Assembly (NCBI GenBank): GCA_000720375.1 | Contig: JOAA01000034.1 | Location: forward strand, 32,988-96,987 | Direction of reading: 5' to 3' | DNA length: 64,000 nucleotides | Source of the DNA: Rhodococcus rhodnii | GTDB lineage: Bacteria; Actinomycetota; Actinomycetes; Mycobacteriales; Pseudonocardiaceae | Shown: piece by piece, positions 43,612 through 51,997 of the stretch | Layout: each line of letters starts with the position of its first letter | How positions within the stretch are numbered: the stretch's first letter is position 1 | The notes under the pieces: model-generated | What the model was told of the DNA's origin: nothing | Database searches by the model: none | The model's input: only the letters and a program-made list of their open reading frames with translations | Translations under genes and position numbers: made by a program

Positions 43612-44082
43612 GTGCCAATGGCATCAGACCATGACCAGCCGCCCGCGACGGGGCTGAGTTTCGCGCTGACAGCCGGATGGTCGGCGCCCTCGACGGCACG
43701 TAACAAGATCCGCGAATGGCTTGAGGCGCATGAGTGGTCGGCCGCGCACGTGGACGATCTCGTGCTGTCGATCAGCGAGGCCGTGAGCAACTCCGTCGAA
43801 CACGGCTACGGCATCGCGGTCGACGGCGCGTTGCCGGATCCTCCCGGCTTGATCGAGATCGAGGGAGCGATCGTGCGGGAGCAGGGCGGATACCGGCGGG
43901 TCGTGCTGAGGGTCATCGACCACGGTCATTGGAAGAAACCCGACACCGGGCCGACCAACCGGCGACAGGGTCTGCGGATCATGCGGGCGTGCACCGAGGA
44001 GATGACGATCGGCCACACGTCTGAGGGCACGACAGTCGTGCTACGCAGTTGGCCGATCCCGATGCCTTTGCCGCAGCACTGA
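43612..44082 (+). CDS. RsbW-like serine kinase / anti-sigma factor
   Basis: 156 residues forming one GHKL ATPase domain: VDDLVLSISEAVSNSVEHGYG (N box), VIDHGHWKKPDT (G1 box), NRRQGLRIMRACTEEMTI (G2). Such actinobacterial proteins inhibit sigma factors or phosphorylate STAS antagonists. A STAS protein is encoded 32 kb away at 10902. ATG 43618 is a second possible start. Confidence 0.85.
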   Translation: MPMASDHDQPPATGLSFALTAGWSAPSTARNKIREWLEAHEWSAAHVDDLVLSISEAVSNSVEHGYGIAVDGALPDPPGLIEIEGAIVREQGGYRRVVLRVIDHGHWKKPDTGPTNRRQGLRIMRACTEEMTIGHTSEGTTVVLRSWPIPMPLPQH

Positions 44083-44083
44083 G

Positions 44084-44410
44084 TCACTCGTTGAGCGACG
44101 TGACGAACCGCGCGACCGCTGGCGGATCGGGCCGCTCCATGCCGTGGAGTTTGGCCACGATGACACTGTCCTCGCCCGCGCCCGGGTCGAGCGCCGCGTG
44201 CCACCCGATGCCCTCGTCCCACACCAGGGCCAGATCGCGGCCAGGGAACTGGCCAAGCCGGTGGTCGAGCGCCATGTAGACCTGAGCGGGCCTGCTGGTG
44301 TCGACGCAGCACGACTCCATGCCGACGCCCAAGCGCGCCGCCACTGACGCCACGTACGCCCGCAGGCCGCGACTGTGCGAGTCGTAGTCGTCCACGAGCG
44401 GATCGGTCAT
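44084..44410 (-). CDS. DUF6292 family protein
   Basis: 108 residues: MTDPLVDDYDSHSRGLRAYVASVAARLGV start, CVDTSRPAQVYMALDHRLGQFPGRDLALVWDEGIGW core, and a C-terminal helical end. The family is frequent in Pseudonocardiales and has no known function. ATG 44410 has GGGAGGC upstream. It converges on the RsbW-like gene with one base between stops. Confidence 0.72.
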   Translation of the reverse strand: MTDPLVDDYDSHSRGLRAYVASVAARLGVGMESCCVDTSRPAQVYMALDHRLGQFPGRDLALVWDEGIGWHAALDPGAGEDSVIVAKLHGMERPDPPAVARFVTSLNE

Positions 44411-44507
44411 CGCGTGCCTCCCATCCCACTGGCCACATGAGAACATCCAGACCCCTTGTCCAAACGGGTCGTCACGATCTACGCACCTGGACGCCACAGC
44501 GATGTAT

Positions 44508-44537
44508 GCCCGCCGCGGGAGGGGGTCCGCGGCGGGC
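44508..44537 (-). terminator. Strong hairpin terminator
   Basis: An 11-bp G/C stem (44508-44518 with 44527-44537) and 8-base loop lie just past the end of the small minus-strand gene at 44550. Confidence 0.75.
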
Positions 44538-44549
44538 GGGGAGACAGAC

Positions 44550-44834
44550 TCAATCCTCCAATCGCAGGTGTGCTTGCACTGTCCTCTGTGGAACGCGGTG
44601 TTCCTGAGGCGGTGCGCGTTCCCGCTCGTCCACCCGGTCCGCCGGGTCCGACGGCACCGGGGTCCACCGTTCCCGTAGCGGCACCATAGGCCAGTGTGGA
44701 CGATGGGAACGTGGTGCGGGAGAAGGGAAGTTCGCCTCGACGATGGCGTCGAACTCGGCTCGCAGCCAGTCGCGGTCTGCGAGCATGATCTCCGCGAACT
44801 CCCTCTGCCGCGGCAGCACGCTCCGGTCCGGCAT
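44550..44834 (-). CDS. Small actinobacterial protein of unknown function
   Basis: 94 residues. The N-terminal half (REFAEIMLADRDWLRAEFDAIVEANFP) looks like a conserved helical segment of small actinobacterial proteins; the rest is Pro/Arg-rich and disordered. Reality is supported by a near-consensus promoter upstream (44884-44913), GGGAG before the ATG and a strong terminator after the stop. Function is unknown. Confidence 0.6.
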   Translation of the reverse strand: MPDRSVLPRQREFAEIMLADRDWLRAEFDAIVEANFPSPAPRSHRPHWPMVPLRERWTPVPSDPADRVDERERAPPQEHRVPQRTVQAHLRLED

Positions 44835-44883
44835 TCTCGATCACTCCCAGGACGGCTACACCGGGTCTTCGACCGACACTTTT

Positions 44884-44913
44884 CTTATAACCAACTCCAG
44901 AAGTGCGTGTCAA
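44884..44913 (-). promoter_or_regulatory. Near-consensus vegetative promoter
   Basis: On the minus strand TTGACA (44908-44913) is followed by 17 or 18 bases and TTATAA/TATAAG (44884-44890). It points at the small gene starting at 44834 and is the best sigma-70-like promoter I see in the window. Confidence 0.7.
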
Positions 44914-45000
44914 GTGCCGAGCGAAAAGTTCGGCGCCGTCCAGGATCCGTTACACAGCCCGGAGTTCCTCGATCAGCTCGGCCCGGCCGGGTCCGGCGGA

Positions 45001-45034
45001 AGCGGCCGGTCCTCGTGCGGGATCTCCGGCCGCT
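45001..45034 (-). terminator. Hairpin at the end of the WD40 protein gene
   Basis: A 9-bp stem (45001-45009 with 45026-45034) overlaps the stop codon of the large WD40 gene. Confidence 0.6.
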
Positions 45035-48000
45035 AGCCTGCCGCGCAGGGGTCGCTTTGCGGCAGCTCAGGCACGAACTGCGCCCACTCCTCGGCCGTGA
45101 GGTTGCGGGAGATGGAGCCGCAGATGTTGCCGGCGACCCGTTCCGGATCTCTGTCCCACATGATGATCGTGCCGTCCCCGGCCGCCGAGGCCAGCGTTGT
45201 GCTGTCCGGACTGAACGCGATCGCCCGGACCCCGGCCGTGTGCCCGGTGAGCCGGGCGGACACCGTGCGGCGCTCGACATCCCAGAGCAACACCGTGTTG
45301 TCCACACTGGAGTACGCGATGGTCTTGCCGTCCGGGCTGAACGCGAGCCCGTGGAAGTAGGCGTCCTTGTGCCCGGTCAGCCGGGTGATCTGGGCGCCGG
45401 TGGCGACATCCCACAGGATCACGGTCTGGTCCGCGCTGGACGAGGCCAGGATTCTTCCGTCCGGGCTGAACGCGACGGACCTCGCCCAGCCGCCGTGACC
45501 CCGCAACTGGACGGTCCGGGTCCGAGTCGCCAGATCCCACAGGGTGACGAGATTGTCATGGCTGGCCACGGCCAGCAGACGTCCGTCCGGGCTGAACGCG
45601 GCACCGGTCGACACGTCGCCGACGCTCAGCGTGGCCAGTTTGGTGCGGTTCGGGACGTCCCACAGGATCGCCGTCTCGTCCTTGCCCACAGTCGCGGCTG
45701 TGCGCGCGTCAGGGCTCAGCGCGACGTCCATGATCCCGCCGGTGTGGCCGGGAAGGCTGATCGACGGCGCTGACGTCGTCGGATCCGCGATCTCAAGGCT
45801 GTGGTGACCAGACGGGCTGGGGGCCTCCGTGGCGGTGACGAGGGTGCGGCCATCGCGGCTGATCTCGACCCCGTTCACCAAGTTGCCGCCTGCGCCCACG
45901 ATCCGCTGCGGAGCGTGCGTCTTGAGGTCCCAGAGTGTGCTGTGATCGGGACCGACGGCGGCAAGGCTGCGGCCGTCGGGCATGAAGGCGAGGTCGTGTA
46001 CCGGCTTGCTGGGCTGGCTGGCCAACGGCGGTGCGGCCGGATCCCACAGGATGATCTTGCCTTCTTCGCCCGCCGACGCGAGTTTCGTGCCGTCAGAACT
46101 GAAGGCCAGGGCGTAGACGCTGCCTTGGTGACCGACGAGCACGCCACGTGGCACGCGGTTGGGCACGTCCCATAGCCGGACGACGAGGTCGTTGCCCGCG
46201 CTGGCGACAGTCCGGCCGTCGGGGCTGAATTCGAGAGCGATCACTGCTTCTCCGGTATGTCCGACAAAGCTGGTGAGCTTGGTGCGACTGGCGACGTCCC
46301 AGAGGTTCACAGCGGGACCCATGCCCGCGGAGGCGAGTGTCTTGCCGTCCGGACTGAAGCTGAACGCCTTGGCCGCGTCGACGTTGTCGGCGAGCGTCGC
46401 GATACGCGTTCGACTCTCCAAGTCCCACAAGGCAATGACCTCGTCATCGCCACCGGTGACGAGCGTCTTGCCGTCCGGACTGATCGCGAGCGCGGTGACG
46501 TTGTCCTTGTGGTCGGTGAACGTGGCCACGTTCATGCGCTGCGCGACGTCCCATATCCGCACTGTCCGGTCGTTGCCGGCCGTCACAACCAAGCGGGCGT
46601 CCGGCGTGAACACGACCTCTCTGACGACGCCCGTATGTCCTTCGAGTGCGCCAATGGGCTGGCGTTTCTCCAAGTCCCACAACACGACCCGCTTGTCGTC
46701 GCCGCCGGACGCCGCCATCTTGCCATCCGTGCTGACCGCCATGGCCTTGAGCCACGTTTCGTGCTGTGTCATCGCGGCGATGCGGGTGCGTCGCACGGGA
46801 TCCCACAGGGCAACGGTTTTGTCTCGCCCAACGCTGAGCATCGTGCCGTCTGGCCGGAACGCGATGTCCGACGCGGCGCCCTCGTGCGCCTGGATTTCCG
46901 TGCGGTAGTCACGGTGCGCGGACATGCTCATCAACGCACTGCGCGCTTCGAGGGTCGGCGCGGTGCGATAGGCCTGCAGGCTGAGCAGCTTTGCCCGGCC
47001 GGGATCGGATTCAGCGATCGTCAATGCCTGCGTGGCCAGTTGCCGCGAGATCGCGATTCGCTGCGCCTGCTCGGCTTCGTCTCGTTCTCGGATCGCGATC
47101 ACCGAGATCGCGGTGACAACGACCAACAACACGGCCAGTCCGGCGGCGAGATAGCGCAATTGCCGGGCCCGTCGCCGGTCTTTGGCGGTTTCCCGTTCCT
47201 CCTGATCGACACTCGCGTCCAGAAATGCGCGTTCGACCGGATTGAGAGTGGTGAACTCTTTGGCGGCCCATTCTTTGGCGACGACAAGCCGGGCACCGCG
47301 ATAAAGGGAGCCGGGATCCTCCTCGAGTGCGGACCATTCCTGCGCGGCTTCGGTCAGATGCCGATGTGTCCGCAGCCCTTCCCGGTCGACGGCCAGCCAT
47401 TGCCGCAATCGCGGCCATGCCCGGATCAACGCCTCGTGCGCGATTTCCATGGTGTTGTCGGCGACCGTGATGAGCCGTGCCTCGGCGAGTACGTCGAGGA
47501 CGTCGGTGGCGTCGGCGTCCACTTCGGATCGGGTGATCCTACGTTTGGTGTCCTCGGTGCCCTCGCCGAGCGCGGTCAACCGCAGGAAAAGGTCGCGCAC
47601 CAGCTGTTTCTGCTCTTCGGACAGACCTGAGTAGACAGTCTCCGCGGTGCGCGCGAGTGCGCCGTCGATGCCACCTGCGGCCTGGAACGCGGCGAGCGTG
47701 AGCGTGTTTCCCTTGCGGCGTCGCCACGTCTCCAGTAGTGCATGCGACAACAACGGCAGCACACCGGCATTGCCTGCGGCCTGCGCGACAAGTTCCGCCA
47801 GCAGCGCGCCTTCGACCGTGCACCCGGCTCGGACAGCGGGCTGGACGATCGCGCGCCGCAACTCATCCGTCGTCATCGGGCCGACCGCGACCTGTGCATC
47901 CGCCATCGCCGCAACCAGATCCGGATGCTGCGTGCAGTGGCCGTAGAAGTCCGCCCGCACACCGAGAACAACGCGAGCCCTGCTGTTCGGGCTGTTCACG

Positions 48001-48734
48001 GCGGCGATCAGTAGTTCGATGAACCTGGTGCGCTCGGCCTCGTCGCGGCAGAGCGTGAACGTCTCCTCGAACTGGTCGACGACGATCAGAACGTCCTCGT
48101 CGACCGCCATCCGGATGGCCCGGTGCAGGTTCTGGACGTCTGTCCGCAAATCGGTGTACAGCTGTCCGGGAGCGGTTCCAGCGAGCCGTGCTATGTGGAC
48201 AGCCGTCTCCTCGACCGGGTGCGGGCCAGGGGTGAACAACACCACAGGTCCCGTCCACCGGGGCATGAGTCCGGCGCGCAGCAGCGACGACTTGCCCGCG
48301 CCCGACGCGCCGAAGACCGCCACGAATCGCTGATGGGTCATGCGTTCGGCGAGCTCCTCGACCAGTCGCTCCCGGCCGTGGAAGAGATCCGCGTCTTCCG
48401 GCTGGAACGCCGCCAAGCCCACGTACGGCGACTCCGCGTCCGATTCCTCCGGCGCTACGTCGGTTTGCGCGGTTTCGGCAGCGACTTCATGCCACCGCTG
48501 CTCCCAGTCGGCCTCATCGCCGCCGCACGCGCGCACGTACGCCAACGCCACGTTGAGGCTCGGCAGCTGACGGCCGTTGGCGGCGCTGGACAGCGTCGTC
48601 ACGGAGAAATGTGCACGTTTGGCGAGATCTCGGTACGTCGGGTTGCCGGCTTTCTGCCGCAGCAGCCGCAGGTCGGCGGCGAAGCGCAGCAGCGCCGAAT
48701 CACCCGTGGCCAACGGGCGTTCAGCTCTCGGCAT
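45033..48734 (-). CDS. HTH - STAND ATPase - WD40 repeat protein
   Basis: 1233 residues. An XRE-type HTH lies at ~15-85 (FAADLRLLRQKAGNPTYRDLAKRAHFSVTTLSSAANGRQ). The STAND ATPase follows, with Walker A GASGAGKS (142-149) and Walker B LIVVDQFEE (216-224). A single membrane helix is near 535-555 (YLAAGLAVLLVVVTAISVIAI). The C-terminus has 14 WD40 repeats, each with a phrase like LAFSPDGKTLAS, enough for two seven-bladed propellers. GGAGG precedes ATG 48734. Such proteins act as ligand-triggered switches; the signal is unknown. Confidence 0.9.
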   Translation of the reverse strand: MPRAERPLATGDSALLRFAADLRLLRQKAGNPTYRDLAKRAHFSVTTLSSAANGRQLPSLNVALAYVRACGGDEADWEQRWHEVAAETAQTDVAPEESDAESPYVGLAAFQPEDADLFHGRERLVEELAERMTHQRFVAVFGASGAGKSSLLRAGLMPRWTGPVVLFTPGPHPVEETAVHIARLAGTAPGQLYTDLRTDVQNLHRAIRMAVDEDVLIVVDQFEETFTLCRDEAERTRFIELLIAAVNSPNSRARVVLGVRADFYGHCTQHPDLVAAMADAQVAVGPMTTDELRRAIVQPAVRAGCTVEGALLAELVAQAAGNAGVLPLLSHALLETWRRRKGNTLTLAAFQAAGGIDGALARTAETVYSGLSEEQKQLVRDLFLRLTALGEGTEDTKRRITRSEVDADATDVLDVLAEARLITVADNTMEIAHEALIRAWPRLRQWLAVDREGLRTHRHLTEAAQEWSALEEDPGSLYRGARLVVAKEWAAKEFTTLNPVERAFLDASVDQEERETAKDRRRARQLRYLAAGLAVLLVVVTAISVIAIRERDEAEQAQRIAISRQLATQALTIAESDPGRAKLLSLQAYRTAPTLEARSALMSMSAHRDYRTEIQAHEGAASDIAFRPDGTMLSVGRDKTVALWDPVRRTRIAAMTQHETWLKAMAVSTDGKMAASGGDDKRVVLWDLEKRQPIGALEGHTGVVREVVFTPDARLVVTAGNDRTVRIWDVAQRMNVATFTDHKDNVTALAISPDGKTLVTGGDDEVIALWDLESRTRIATLADNVDAAKAFSFSPDGKTLASAGMGPAVNLWDVASRTKLTSFVGHTGEAVIALEFSPDGRTVASAGNDLVVRLWDVPNRVPRGVLVGHQGSVYALAFSSDGTKLASAGEEGKIILWDPAAPPLASQPSKPVHDLAFMPDGRSLAAVGPDHSTLWDLKTHAPQRIVGAGGNLVNGVEISRDGRTLVTATEAPSPSGHHSLEIADPTTSAPSISLPGHTGGIMDVALSPDARTAATVGKDETAILWDVPNRTKLATLSVGDVSTGAAFSPDGRLLAVASHDNLVTLWDLATRTRTVQLRGHGGWARSVAFSPDGRILASSSADQTVILWDVATGAQITRLTGHKDAYFHGLAFSPDGKTIAYSSVDNTVLLWDVERRTVSARLTGHTAGVRAIAFSPDSTTLASAAGDGTIIMWDRDPERVAGNICGSISRNLTAEEWAQFVPELPQSDPCAAG

Positions 48735-48896
48735 GGTGTTCCTCCAAGCAGCCCACATCGGCGCGCGTTGTTCCCGGTTTGTTTGTTCGGTGCGCGACCG
48801 TCGATACGGAACAACCTATCCGCGTTTAGATGAGGCAACGGCAGCCGGGTAGCCGGCCGGTGCCGGGTCGATCGGATCGAGAGGGACGAGGAACAG

Positions 48897-48959
48897 ATGC
48901 ATTGGCAGCATGAAGACCGCGAGTGGTATCAGCGCGAAGTGGGGCTCGTCACCGTCTGA
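48897..48959 (+). CDS. 20-codon micro-ORF with its own terminator
   Basis: ATG 48897 is preceded by GAGG five bases upstream. It encodes 20 residues, beginning MHWQHEDREW and ending REVGLVTV, rich in His, Trp and acidic residues. A perfect 11-bp hairpin followed by a T-rich stretch lies 15 bases after its TGA. It is divergent from the WD40 STAND gene. It may be a small protein, a leader peptide or the marker of a small RNA. No family recognised. Confidence 0.5.
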   Translation: MHWQHEDREWYQREVGLVTV

Positions 48960-49648
48960 TCGGCGGGCGCTGGACACACCCGAGAGTGACTGGGGGTTCT
49001 CGGGTGTGCCTCGTTTTAGTCAGAACCATTCGACGGGCGCTGAGCCAGTTGGCCCGGGGACGCCGGTGCGGCCCACGAGGCCCGAACCTCCCTGCCAGGA
49101 CGCTCGGCCGGCCTCCTCAGGCCCGGCGACGGCTGAAGAACCATTGGCGGTTCGGCGCAGTGAGTGGTCCCGAAGGCCGGTCCGGCTGATAAGGGAAAAC
49201 CTGGTTTGAGCCCGGCCGCATAGTCCAATTCGGGATCGGCGAACGACCCACTTCCGACACCACCGCCGAACGTACCATTTCGTCGGCGCTTCAGTCGTAC
49301 ATGACATCGACCTCGGTCAAATTGTGCGATTCCCACCCGGTCGAAATGGGCCGGAAACCGCGCCCGATTTCTGATGCGGAATGTGCCCCGATTTGACTCG
49401 TGCACAGCCCGAGTTATCTCGTCGGGATCACTGTCGAGAGAGCGTAGAAAGCTTGCAGAAATTGTGCGGCGTGATGATTCCGGCGACCGCGTAGATCCGT
49501 CGACTTCCGTCGCGGAGATCCTGGTCACTTCCGTTGACCATCGGGAGTGCTGACATCGGTACGGGGCAACGTGATCGGCGCCTGACTGTCCACAAGTGAC
49601 AATCGCGCCGATGTGATCTCGGCCATCCGGTATGCGAATGTGTAGGGC
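48960..49648. other. Long gap without a recognised gene
   Basis: Apart from the hairpin at 48975-49008, I see no credible reading frame or RNA. Short frames on both strands have low-complexity Arg/Pro/Ser translations typical of noise in GC-rich DNA. Confidence 0.45.
48975..49008 (+). terminator. Rho-independent terminator after the micro-ORF
   Basis: An 11-bp perfect stem (48975-48985 with 48998-49008), 12-base loop, followed by CCTCGTTTT. Confidence 0.75.
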
Positions 49649-50725
49649 ATGAGAGCCCTGATCCGGTACTGGCCGCTGAGCGTCCCGCTGTTCGCGCTGG
49701 TTGTCCTCGCGTTCACGTGGGGCGTCGACCTGCCCGTCATCTTGGTGATCATCGTGGCAGTGGCGCTGGCCGGCGCCGTGTCCACGGCGGTGCATCACGC
49801 CGAGGTGGTAGCGCACAGGATCGGGGAACCGTTCGGCTCGCTCGTGCTGGCCGTGGCGGTGACGGTCATCGAGGTGGCTTTGATCGTCACCCTGATGGTC
49901 TCGGGTGGCCCGGAGACGGCATCGTTGGCGCGGGACACCGTCTTCGCGGCGGTCATGATCACGTGCAACGGGATCGTCGGTATCGCTTTACTGATCGGTG
50001 CGACGCGGCATCGCGTGATGGTCTTCAACGCCGAAGGGGCGGGTGCCGCGCTGGCGACGGTCGCGACACTGGCGACGCTGAGTCTCGTGCTGCCGACGTT
50101 CACGACCAGCAAGCCAGGCCCGGAGTTCTCGACCGGTCAGCTCGTGTTCGCCGCCGCCGCGTCGCTGGCCTTGTACATCCTGTTCGTCTTCACGCAGACC
50201 AAGGAGCACCGGGACTTCTTCCTGCCGGTCGGTGTCTCCGCGGAGGAGGACCACGCGCCACCGCCGACCGCGAAAGCCGCGTGGATCAGCCTCGGGATGT
50301 TGTTGGTGTCGCTGGTCGCGGTCGTCGGACTGGCCAAAGTGGAGTCACCCGCGATCGAAGCGGGTGTCGCGGCCGCTGGGTTCCCGCAGTCCTTTGTGGG
50401 CGTTGTGATCGCGTTGCTGGTGCTGCTGCCGGAGACGTTCGCCGCGGTCCGCGCCGCCGCGCGAGACCGGATGCAGACCAGTCTCAACCTGTCCTTCGGA
50501 TCGGCGATGGCGAGCATCGGATTGACGATTCCCGCCATCGCCGTCGCGACGATCTGGCTCGACGGCCCGTTGGTGCTAGGCCTCGGGTCGACGCAGATGG
50601 TGTTGCTGGCGTTGACCTTCGTCGTCGCGATCCTGACCGTGGTGCCCGGCCGGGCGACGCGGCTGCAGGGCGGGGTGCACCTCGCCCTGCTCGCCGCGTT
50701 CCTGTTCCTGGCAATAAACCCCTGA
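49649..50725 (+). CDS. Ca2+/H+ antiporter (ChaA-like)
   Basis: 358 residues with 10-11 membrane helices. The two CaCA alpha-repeats are visible: VAHRIGEPFGSLVLAVAVTVIEVALI with its acidic pocket, and VGVVIALLVLLPETFAAVRAAARDRMQTSLNLSFGSAMASIGLTIPAI. It exports Ca2+ (or Na+/K+) in exchange for protons at the cytoplasmic membrane. It stands alone and ends in a very strong hairpin. Confidence 0.88.
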   Translation: MRALIRYWPLSVPLFALVVLAFTWGVDLPVILVIIVAVALAGAVSTAVHHAEVVAHRIGEPFGSLVLAVAVTVIEVALIVTLMVSGGPETASLARDTVFAAVMITCNGIVGIALLIGATRHRVMVFNAEGAGAALATVATLATLSLVLPTFTTSKPGPEFSTGQLVFAAAASLALYILFVFTQTKEHRDFFLPVGVSAEEDHAPPPTAKAAWISLGMLLVSLVAVVGLAKVESPAIEAGVAAAGFPQSFVGVVIALLVLLPETFAAVRAAARDRMQTSLNLSFGSAMASIGLTIPAIAVATIWLDGPLVLGLGSTQMVLLALTFVVAILTVVPGRATRLQGGVHLALLAAFLFLAINP

Positions 50726-50730
50726 CAGAG

Positions 50731-50778
50731 CCTCGTGAGTGTTTAGTCCGGTTAGAACCGGCCAAAACACTCACGAGG
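50731..50778. terminator. Very strong bidirectional terminator
   Basis: A 14-bp perfect stem (50731-50744 with 50765-50778) encloses a second 6-bp hairpin (50748-50753 with 50756-50761) and is followed by GGTTTT. It separates the convergent antiporter and propeller genes. Confidence 0.9.
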
Positions 50779-50783
50779 GGTTT

Positions 50784-51986
50784 TCAGCTCCAGGTGCTGT
50801 TGTTCAGGCCGGTGCCGAGGTAGACCTGGTCGTACGTGTTGCCGTCGGCGTCATCGGTGTACGTCATGAAGATCTGGCCCCATGCGTTGACGCCGACCGC
50901 GGGTTCGTCCTGACGACCGGTCACGTTGGTGTTCGCGGTGATCCGGGGCTGACGGCCTGCGGTCGAGCCGTCCGGGTTGAGGCCCTGGACGAAGATGTCC
51001 TGCGCCTGGGTCCAGTTCACCACCGCGGCCCGCTGGTCGTCGATCCCCACCTGCGGGTCGGTCCCGGGCACGTAAGTGTCCACTGTGGAGGCGGCCGCAC
51101 CGGTCGCGGAGAACGACCGGACACCGATCTGGCCGGTCCCGGTGTGATCGGTTTCCCAGCCGACCACGTAATCGCCGTTGAAGTTCGCCGCGATGGACGC
51201 GCGCCGCTGCTGGCCGTCGCCGTTCACGTTGACAACGGCCTGGGCCAGCTTCACCGCACCGGTTGGTGTGAAAGCCTTACGCGCCACGTTGAAGTTAGCG
51301 TTGGCATCGGTGTCCTCGTCCCACACCACGATGGCGTTCTGGGCCGCGCCCATCGCCACGTCCGGCCGCTGGTGTGTGCCACCGGCCGCGTTCACCTGGA
51401 CCTCGTACGCCTTGGCCGTGATCGAGTTGAAGCCCGACAACCGGACAGTCGGTGCCGCGGTGCCCTGCTTGTCCTCGAACGCGACCGCGAACCCTGGGCC
51501 ATCTGGGTCGGCGGCGACCGTGGGGTTGATCTGCTGCCCGTCGGAGGTGGCGTTACCCACGGCCGAACCGGTGACGGTGCCCGCGGTGTTCAACGTGCGC
51601 ACGGCGATCTGGTAGTACCCGTTGCCATCCTTGTCATCTGCCCACACCACGACCGCTGTGCCGTCGTCGTGCAACGCGACATCGGGATGCACGTGGCTCC
51701 AGTTGCCTTCCCCGCTGTCGGAGAGCTTCTTCTCGTACAGCGAGGCGCCGTCCCGGTACACGCGAATCCAGATATCGCTGTGCACCGGGTTTTCCGGTGC
51801 TGTGGTGTCGCGGTCGTCCTCCCAGACCACGGCGACGTAACCCGATCGCACGGCCGAGATCGCCGAGTTGTCCTGGTCGCCGGTGGACGTGCTGTTCGCG
51901 GCCGCCCACGTGATCGTGCCGTCGGCGAAGGCCGTTCCGGTCAACCCGAGCATGGCGATGGCCGTGATTGTCAGTACACGCTTCAT
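50784..51986 (-). CDS. Secreted repeat protein, probable beta-propeller
   Basis: 400 residues. Signal peptide MKRVLTITAIAMLGLTGTAFA, then about six repeats of a motif like HPDVALHDDGTAVVVWADDKDGNGYYQIAVR, where Asp-rich loops follow a VVVW strand. This resembles secreted seven-bladed propellers with calcium-binding loops. It starts 11 bases after the phoD stop and is probably expressed with it. ATG 51986 has GAGGGGGAC upstream. Confidence 0.75.
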   Translation of the reverse strand: MKRVLTITAIAMLGLTGTAFADGTITWAAANSTSTGDQDNSAISAVRSGYVAVVWEDDRDTTAPENPVHSDIWIRVYRDGASLYEKKLSDSGEGNWSHVHPDVALHDDGTAVVVWADDKDGNGYYQIAVRTLNTAGTVTGSAVGNATSDGQQINPTVAADPDGPGFAVAFEDKQGTAAPTVRLSGFNSITAKAYEVQVNAAGGTHQRPDVAMGAAQNAIVVWDEDTDANANFNVARKAFTPTGAVKLAQAVVNVNGDGQQRRASIAANFNGDYVVGWETDHTGTGQIGVRSFSATGAAASTVDTYVPGTDPQVGIDDQRAAVVNWTQAQDIFVQGLNPDGSTAGRQPRITANTNVTGRQDEPAVGVNAWGQIFMTYTDDADGNTYDQVYLGTGLNNSTWS

Positions 51987-51997
51987 TTTCGTCCCCC

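Noticed and set aside
46257..47630. 457-codon plus-strand frame opposite the WD40 protein
   Set aside because: Antisense to the STAND/WD40 gene, whose motifs and ribosome site are clear.
49016..49816. 266-codon minus-strand frame upstream of the Ca2+/H+ antiporter
   Set aside because: It runs into the antiporter 5' end, lacks a ribosome site and has biased composition.
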